Below, piece by piece: positions 57,511 to 64,000 of a stretch of DNA of 64,000 bases. A model generated the notes under the pieces. It saw only the letters and a program-made list of their open reading frames with translations, ran no database searches and was not told where the DNA came from. The stretch lies in the NCBI RefSeq assembly GCF_038396675.1, contig NC_088934.1:45251001-45315000 (forward strand), given 5' to 3'. Position 1 is the first letter of the stretch. Every line of letters begins with the position of its first letter. Made by a program: the position numbers and the translations under genes. Origin of the DNA: Hydra vulgaris. Lineage: Eukaryota > Cnidaria > Hydrozoa > Anthoathecata > Hydridae.

Positions 57511-58289
57511 TTTGCTATGTTTATAGTTACTTAGTATATTAACAATAAAAATATATATATATTTTTTTCCATTCTGTCGGTACGCTTGGTAACAAATTCT
57601 TTTTATAAATTGATATTTTACCGGTAAAATATTAAAAAATTGTTTTTATGTAGTGTTATATAGTAAAACTCCAAAAAAAAATATCAATGACACATGAAAG
57701 GAAGGTTAAATTAATGGGCCGTTATAAAACTATTACGTTATTAAAGTTATCCCAATGAAGGGGTGGCAATGATAACATTTTTAAGATTTTTGAGGGGAAC
57801 ATTAAAATATTTTGTTTAATGGAATACTATAAAAGAGTATAATGGTATATCAGGAAATAAATAATAATAAAAAAAATATTGTACTGAAGAGTTATTTATC
57901 AAAAAAACTCAAAAACCTTATTAATGACAACTGGTATCTATTCCTCAAGCATTTTTTTTATACAAATTTTTTACAATTTAAAAACGCCTAATTTTAAATT
58001 AGGCGTTTCAATTTTTAAATTAAAATACTTGATTTACAGTATTAAATGTCAATAAATACCTAATAATTGTCAATAACCAGTCAAAAAATTAAATTATTCT
58101 GTTTGAAAGTTCAACAATAACTCAGTCGAACAACATTTTTGAAAACCAAATTGCTTTTTATTTAATAAATTGTTTGAAGTTAAGCATTTATACATCTATG
58201 AAAATCATACAAGCAGCGCTGTATTTAGCCAAAAGGCAAACAAATCTCAGGATTTTTTTTGGAAAAAAGAGTCCTGAGCTTTGAATTTA
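57511..58289. other. Non-coding; two short hairpins
   Basis: A perfect palindrome ATATTTTACCGGTAAAATAT lies near 57613-57632, and a hairpin AAACGCCTAATTT-T-AAATTAGGCGTTT near 57983-58010. No gene. Confidence 0.6.
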
Positions 58290-58590
58290 CAACCCCTTCA
58301 AATTGAGGGGAACTTAAACTTTATATGGTCATAATTTTTGAAAGCTAAAATATTTTACTATGATATTTAAAATTTATCGATGAATATAAGTCTAGTTGAG
58401 AATAGTACAAAAAATATTTTATCAACTTGCAGTTCTCACGTTTGGGGCAGGGGGGACACAAATTTTGTGGCTTTTTGTTCCCAGCCTCCAATCATCGCAA
58501 TTTTTTGCAAAGCATCCTTATTTGACATAAGTATAAACATATAAATGTTTGGCGTTTGCTCCATGCTTCAACAAAAAGTGGCTTAAAATT
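58290..58590 (+). repeat. Interspersed repeat R1, copy at 58 kb
   Basis: Contains CTTCAAATTGAGGGGAACTT, TATATGGTCATAATTTTTGA, then CCTCCAATCATCGCA and TTTGGCGTTTGCTCCATG, in the same order as the copies at 27225-27530 and 39030-39310. Confidence 0.7.
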
Positions 58591-58932
58591 TGATCTTTTA
58601 AAGGTAAGTTTTGTTAATAACGAGTCATTATATTCCAAAAATTAGTTCTAATTTTTAGGTAGATATTTTTTTTTACTTAATTAATGTTATTTTTTTGAGC
58701 TAATTTAAAGTACTCATATTACCAAGTGGTCTGGGTAATATGAGCACTTTCGTTACTTTTTTAAAACCTTTGTGTTTTTAAAAAAAATATTTGGGTGCCC
58801 AAATATCTAAGTGAATCATGAGTAGTGATCCCTAAAACCTGTTTATTCGCAAAAATTTTGGATCCAACATAATTATTTTTTAATATATTCAAATTTTCGC
58901 TTATGGTACTCATATTACACTAATCTACCCTA

Positions 58933-59011
<79 letters not shown>

Positions 59012-59216
59012 TTTAAAAAAGTAACGAAAGTGCTTATATTACCCAGACCACTTGGTAATATGAGTACTTTAAATTAGCTCAAAAAATAACATTAATTAAG
59101 TAAAAAAATTATCTACCTAACAATTAGAACTAATTTTTGGAATATAATGACTCGTTATTAACAACACTTACCATTAAAAGATCAAATTTTAAGCCACTTT
59201 TTGTTGGAACAATACT
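58569..59216. repeat. Inverted repeat, about 205-bp arms
   Basis: Arms 58569-58770 and 59007-59216 match closely (CAACAAAAAGTGGCTTAAAA at the outer ends; AGTAACGAAAGTGC near the inner ends). The 236-bp centre holds a palindrome TATTTGGGTGCCCAAATA, a sequence ending ACTAATCTACCCTATCTC and a (TA)n tract at 58937-59007. A related end (CCCTAATCTATCCTATATAA) recurs at 59830-59849, suggesting a larger broken DNA transposon. Confidence 0.8.
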
Positions 59217-60218
59217 ACTACGTTTTTCCGCAAAAAAAAAAAAAAAAAAATCAGTTCATTATTCTTTCAATTTTATTAAATCAGACCTTAAAACGATAAA
59301 AATTTAAATCTTTTGAATTTAAATTACAGAAAAATAATTAGTATTGTTAAAATATCAAATTTTTTGAGTTTTGTTTTTATTCAAAAAGCACTGCAATTTA
59401 TGGACTTTAAACTAGGTAATGTCAGTGAAAAACACTGGGTAATTTCACCATGTTCATATTACAAAAAAATGGCTTCTTTTAATAAAGTCAAAACTAAATG
59501 TTTCTATGCATCGTTTTTCAAACAAAAATTGGTTGAATTTTTAGCTAACATTTTTTTTTATTAAAAAATGGATTTCATTTTTTTAGCACCAAAATTTCGC
59601 GCCACACAGGTTTATTCATGCGTGATGATATTATTTTAACAACATAAAAAGTTAAACAGCGTTTTAATCAGAAGATAGCCGCAAATTACTGCTTGTAAAT
59701 TTAAGCTAGCGGTACTGATTTCTGTTATCACCGCATATAGTCGATTCAAAAAATTCAAAGCAGCTTTAAGTTCACTACATACATCTAAGAAATCTTTAAG
59801 TATACTCATGTTACCAAGGTGGTCATATTACCCTAATCTATCCTATATAAAACCTTTAAAAATTTTTGTCTACTTTTTAACATTTACGTCATCGATTAAA
59901 AGTATCATTAATAGTTGACGTAATTCAGTTATACTGCTATTACCGAATAGCAGTAAAACTGAATTATCAATTTTGGTCATTATATTTATAAGCAATATTT
60001 CAACAAATGGTTAAAAACTGTACAGTCAACTACCAAAAACTAGTTTAGTTTCCGAAATGATTTTAAGAAAACCTGCTTTATTATCAAAAGCAACACAATT
60101 ATCTAAAATAATGACACTTGACATGTGTCTTTTATTTCAAAAGTTTTTTTTTAACAATGTTACAAGCTTTTTTGATCGCCTGAAGTTGCATTCTACAAAA
60201 GTCTACTTTTAATAAAGT

Positions 60219-60219
<1 letters not shown>
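59217..60219. other. Non-coding; transposon end and hairpin
   Basis: ACCAAGGTGGTCATATTACCC with AATCTATCC at about 59815-59843 looks like a transposon terminus related to 58900-58930. A hairpin lies at 59921-59966 (AATTCAGTTATACTGCTATT and a complementary arm). The open frame 59313-59564 is not recognised. Confidence 0.5.
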
Positions 60220-60283
<64 letters not shown>

Positions 60284-60285
60284 CT

Positions 60286-60333
<48 letters not shown>
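60220..60333. repeat. (CAA)n microsatellite
   Basis: About 38 CAA units with one CTA interruption near 60282, ending in AATAATAA. Confidence 0.97.
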
Positions 60334-60335
<2 letters not shown>

Positions 60336-63199
60336 AATAACAACTAATAATAAAAATACTTAATATAGCTATGTACTAAAAATAATTAAAACTTTATGAT
60401 AATTTATAAACTTTTATCTATCAAATTTAATTGCATAAAAGTGCGCCATCTACTAAACTTTCATATCATTACTATATTTACAAAACATTTAGTTTCTACA
60501 AATCTTGTAGATATCTTGTTGTAGATATCTTGTTATCTGAAAAATACAACCATATGATATATATAATACGGTTGTACTTTTTTTTCAACTCAGAATTAAC
60601 TTTAAATAAGTTTGCAAAATATAGTTTATATAGTTTAAAGTTCAGCATTATCCAAATGGTTGAAGTTATTCTCTGTCTTTCTGGAAATATAATTTGCATT
60701 ATTAGGCACTTTTAATTAAAAATTAACAAGTATAAACAGTTTTTTTTTTATTGTGATTAAATTAAAATTATTAGGTATTACTAATATCAATGAGGTACCT
60801 AAGTTTACAAAGACAAATGATAATTACATATACGTAAGTCTTAGTTAAAAAATATTACACGTTACTATGGTTATAACTTTTTAACCTAGATCATCGAGAC
60901 TTAATATTTTTGACGTAACAGCCAATCAAAACCATTTAAGTTTTAATCCTTTTCATTGAATAAAAGTAAATTAATTTTTGGTATAGATTAAAAAAAGAAT
61001 TGAATAAAAATTATACTTTTTCAAAAACAAAATTTTGAGCAAATTTGAAAATTTTTAAAAATATAAATCAAGTTTTTTTTTTTTTACTACTTATAAAGTA
61101 CATTAGGATGTACATTTTTTTGATGCACGTTTGTATTCACTCTATTTTTGTAAGAGACATTTTACGCATTTAGTTAAATTTATTGTTTCACTGCGCATAT
61201 AACTAATAAATATTATATATAATATATAATATATACTGATGTCTCGCGTCCTTCACGTCTGCTAACTTGGATTTAAAAAAAGATGCAAGCTGAATATAAA
61301 AGGATAAGAGATTAGAACATTTTTTTCAAATTTTAGCCAGTCTAAGAAATTAATTTGAAAGAAAAATGCTCGTTCATAAATTATTTTAGAATGAAGATAT
61401 ATTCTATGACATTTTTGCCGCTTCTTTGCGCTTAGCTGAGTAGTAAATAAGAAAAATAGTATAAAAGGAAAATGGGTCAGCTCGGGTGCTACAGAATATT
61501 CCAAATCATGTCAAGGTACGTTTGATTGGTTACATACCAAAGACATATCAATTGTTCCAGAATATCATATTCTAAAAATTCTAGAGATAAATTTCGACAA
61601 GAGTTGGGAAGTGGCGAATATGGTCTTATTAGGGATGATGGTGATAACGTTACAACAAAAGCTTGGGGGCCATTTTTTATTAGATTTTTTAACGTCGACA
61701 TTTAAAACCATTATTGAAGTTTCTCATGCTCTTATTATAATGTTTTAGCAACATTTCTTGAAAACGTAAAGTTATAAAACATCAAAAACAGCATCGTACT
61801 AATTTTTCTTTTATGTGATATTTTGGATTAATTTGTATAAACCGTCATCAGACGAAAAATATTTTACGTATGATAACAAAAGATTAAAAAAAAAAACTTC
61901 TCGTTAATGACGTACGAATTACAATGAATTACAATTAACAATTAATTACAACGAAAGCTCGTTAGCAAAAGTTAACTTCCTTTCTTAGATAAATTTATAA
62001 GCTAAATCTAAATCCTCATAAGAAATGAAAAATTTCTAATAACTCTCAAAGAAATGATCTTGCCAAGTTACAAGAATGAAAAATCACTTTTTTTTTGGAA
62101 TAGATTCGCAAAATTTCAAACATCAAAAGTCTCCAGGTTTTATGGCTGGCAATAGATTGCGTCAATTTTTAGAAAACTTTCAGACAGAATAAAAGCAGAC
62201 CCTTTTTTTAAAGAAATAAACAATTGGACACTAAAGTAGTGTAATAAACAATATTGCCGCTTTGAAATTTAGCACATTCAAAAAAAAAAAAATCAAAAAC
62301 TTTTCATTTTTGGTTGCTTCAGCCATCTGCTACAAATTATTGTCTCAAATAAATATAATTTCAGCAAATTGATGCGACCAAAAAAGATGCAACTTGACAT
62401 TGGAAAAAAGAGCAACCAAGATTATGAAAAAATACAAAGAAAATATCTTGTATCTGCTCAAATTTCAGCCAGAGAACTGGCTCAGCAATTAGATTTAGAA
62501 AAACAGATTAAATCAAATTTTCAACTGTCATAAACTTCAGAATAAAGAATTATTATTCACAATTAACTCGAGACTTTGTTACCATCAAAGCACAAAAAGT
62601 TTATTTTTATTGAAAGCTTATGAGATCTATATGAATGTGAAATTTTCTGTTGTGAAAAGTTGTATAAAAAATTGGGAGAAAAATGTTCCTTACTTTTAAC
62701 TTTGTTTCAACTATGTTTCAAAATGGCTTCAAGATCACCACAATTATTTTATTTTAATTTTTTATCTCTCACAAAAATCTTGCTGTTGAAAATTGATTCT
62801 CCATTATTTTCGGTCCAAATCCCTAATTCTCCAATATTTTTGGTCCAAATCTCTAGGGAAAATATAACTAGTAGTAAAAGGATATTTTGATTTAAAGTTT
62901 TAAACTTTTATTTAACAGTTCACTTTTTGTTTGTAAATTACAAGCAAATGAACGTATAGTTGCTATACACGAATACAACTTATAGTATATGCATGCTATA
63001 CAAAAAAAATTCCTTATATTAGGAATTATAAAATTTCTTTTTTAATTAGTATTATAAAGAAACTTAAAAATATTTTAAACTAATATACAATATGAAAAGT
63101 TCTTAATATTTTCTCAATCATATATTTTTTTTGGCGAAAATATTAGAAACGCTAACTTTAGTTACGGTGATTTTAGTTTTTGCTAACTTAATATAAAAC
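60334..63199. other. Mostly non-coding; weak coding hint
   Basis: AT-rich. A plus-strand frame at 62371-62532 (MQLDIGKKSNQDYEKIQRKY, then SARELAQQLDLEKQ) resembles an N-terminal helix-turn-helix of a transposase but is short and unassigned. Other open frames in this stretch have no recognisable features. Confidence 0.35.
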
Positions 63200-63320
63200 T
63201 AATACAGGGTGTCTATCTTGCTGAAAAAACTTAACCTAAAATTAATGCAGGGTGTCCGTCTAACTGAAAAAACTCAACATAAAATTAATACACAGCGTTC
63301 ATCATGCTGAAAAAACTGAA
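63200..63320. repeat. Three diverged tandem units, about 48-52 bp
   Basis: AATACAGGGTGTCTATCTTG, then CTGAAAAAACTTAACCTAAA, and two following variants (GCAGGGTGTCCGTCTAACTG; ACACAGCGTTCATCATGCTG). Related GGAAAAACTGGAAAA words follow. Confidence 0.8.
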
Positions 63321-63397
63321 ATGAGCTGTTTTTGAAAAATATGCCGGAAAAACTGGAAAATATACTGTTTTATCTTTGATGCCTAAAAATCTGTAAT

Positions 63398-63521
63398 GGG
63401 CACAATGCGTTTTTTAAACGTTTTTTGGGCGTTTTTTTATTAGGTTTAAACGTAATAAAAAAACGTTTAAACCTAATAAATTTAAAACTCCCAAAGAACG
63501 TTTAGAAAATGTACCGTTCCC
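63398..63521. repeat. Imperfect foldback repeat, about 58-bp arms
   Basis: An inner perfect stem ATTAGGTTTAAACGT with its complement (63440-63480) continues outward as an imperfect match from GGGCACAATGCG on the left to GTACCGTTCCC on the right. Probably a small MITE. Confidence 0.75.
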
Positions 63522-64000
63522 ACTAGGTAGAGTTTTATTTTAGCAAATATTTGTAGTTACCTAGATTAACTTATAATAAGTAATAAATGCTGGAATTTTT
63601 TCGAACATTTATTACTTATTATTATTTAAAACCTTAACTTTTATTATTATTATTTAAAACCTTATTTTTGAAAAGTATTCCTAAAAAACGATTTTTTTAG
63701 AAGTGATGTGGGACAAAGAAAATTTATTGATATCCCAAATCACTTTTTTGCAATTGTGAAAACCTCTTGAATATTTTGATGAAGATTACGTGGTTTACGC
63801 TTTAATAGTTGTAAACTAATATTCATTGTTAATAAATTGTTAATTATTCGCTTGCCCTACTTAACCTCATAACTGTCCCACTTTACCCCAATAGCACAGT
63901 TCATCTAAAATCAAAAATATATATACTTTATTATAACCTGCTGTCAATCTTAAGGGATGAAATTATGGCCCAAAGTGATTCTTCATTTGTTAAAACTTGT
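63522..64000. other. No gene seen
   Basis: AT-rich; a TTATTATTATTTAAAACCTTA word occurs twice near 63617 and 63645. Confidence 0.4.

Noticed and set aside
57983-58010. Intrinsic terminator (hairpin AAACGCCTAATTT)
   Set aside because: The window is eukaryotic and no transcript ends here; the hairpin is kept only as a structural note.
60496-60715. Overlapping 67- and 94-codon open frames
   Set aside because: They read a short inverted repeat (TACAACCATATGA...ACGGTTGTA) in both directions; no domain or homologous features.

Overview
The window is AT-rich eukaryotic DNA that looks cnidarian, most probably Hydra. The evidence is a very low GC background, short AT-rich introns with GTAAGT/TTAG borders, many (TA)n tracts, and the particular mix of transposon families: Transib, P/THAP, hAT, DD37E mariner, pogo, Helitron, CR1/jockey-like LINEs and a tRNA-derived SINE. 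It also carries a degraded NB-ARC plus kinesin-light-chain-type TPR gene, of a kind common in Hydra. The species assignment is inference. No bacterial, rRNA, tRNA-gene or CRISPR feature was seen.

Only one gene looks like an intact host gene: a four-exon, minus-strand PH-domain protein at 8732-11687 (679 codons, all junctions in phase). A short terminal exon of an unknown plus-strand gene is at 115-275. A decayed host NB-ARC/TPR gene (about 45660-47965) is split by a mariner, and an uncharacterised minus-strand coding remnant around 49570-49890 and 52644-53064 is split by a P element.

The rest is layered transposon sequence. 0-7 kb: a TTAA-flanked MITE whose empty site is preserved in a tandem paralogous copy, foldback repeats, and a 3.5 kb element with about 294-bp terminal inverted repeats (TIRs) and a broken multi-exon DDE-type gene. 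12-16.7 kb: LINE and pogo relics and a SINE. 17.2-20.4 kb: a 3.2 kb TIR element sitting in (TA)n, with an intact three-exon gene (559 codons) whose presumed second catalytic Asp is Asn. 21-27 kb: a second SINE copy, a Helitron Rep-domain relic, palindromic MITEs and unusual fields of degenerate AAGTAATTTACTT sequence. 27.8-32.3 kb: a Transib (RAG1-related) transposase relic whose left end begins with the heptamer CACAGTG; its coding sequence carries a nonsense codon and is interrupted by a 1.44 kb hAT element with an exact 8-bp target duplication. 34-36 kb: nested MITE in palindrome and a LINE. 40-48 kb: two 1.3 kb DD37E mariners, another LINE, a hAT relic and the NB-ARC/TPR gene. 49.9-52.6 kb: a P element with 74-bp TIRs. 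53-64 kb: LINE relic, minisatellites, hairpins, microsatellites and largely featureless AT-rich DNA.

The informative biology is the order of insertion. Several host or transposon reading frames can be read across the insertion once element plus target duplication are mentally removed, which dates the layers relative to each other. All family names rest on motif recognition by eye; no database search was possible.
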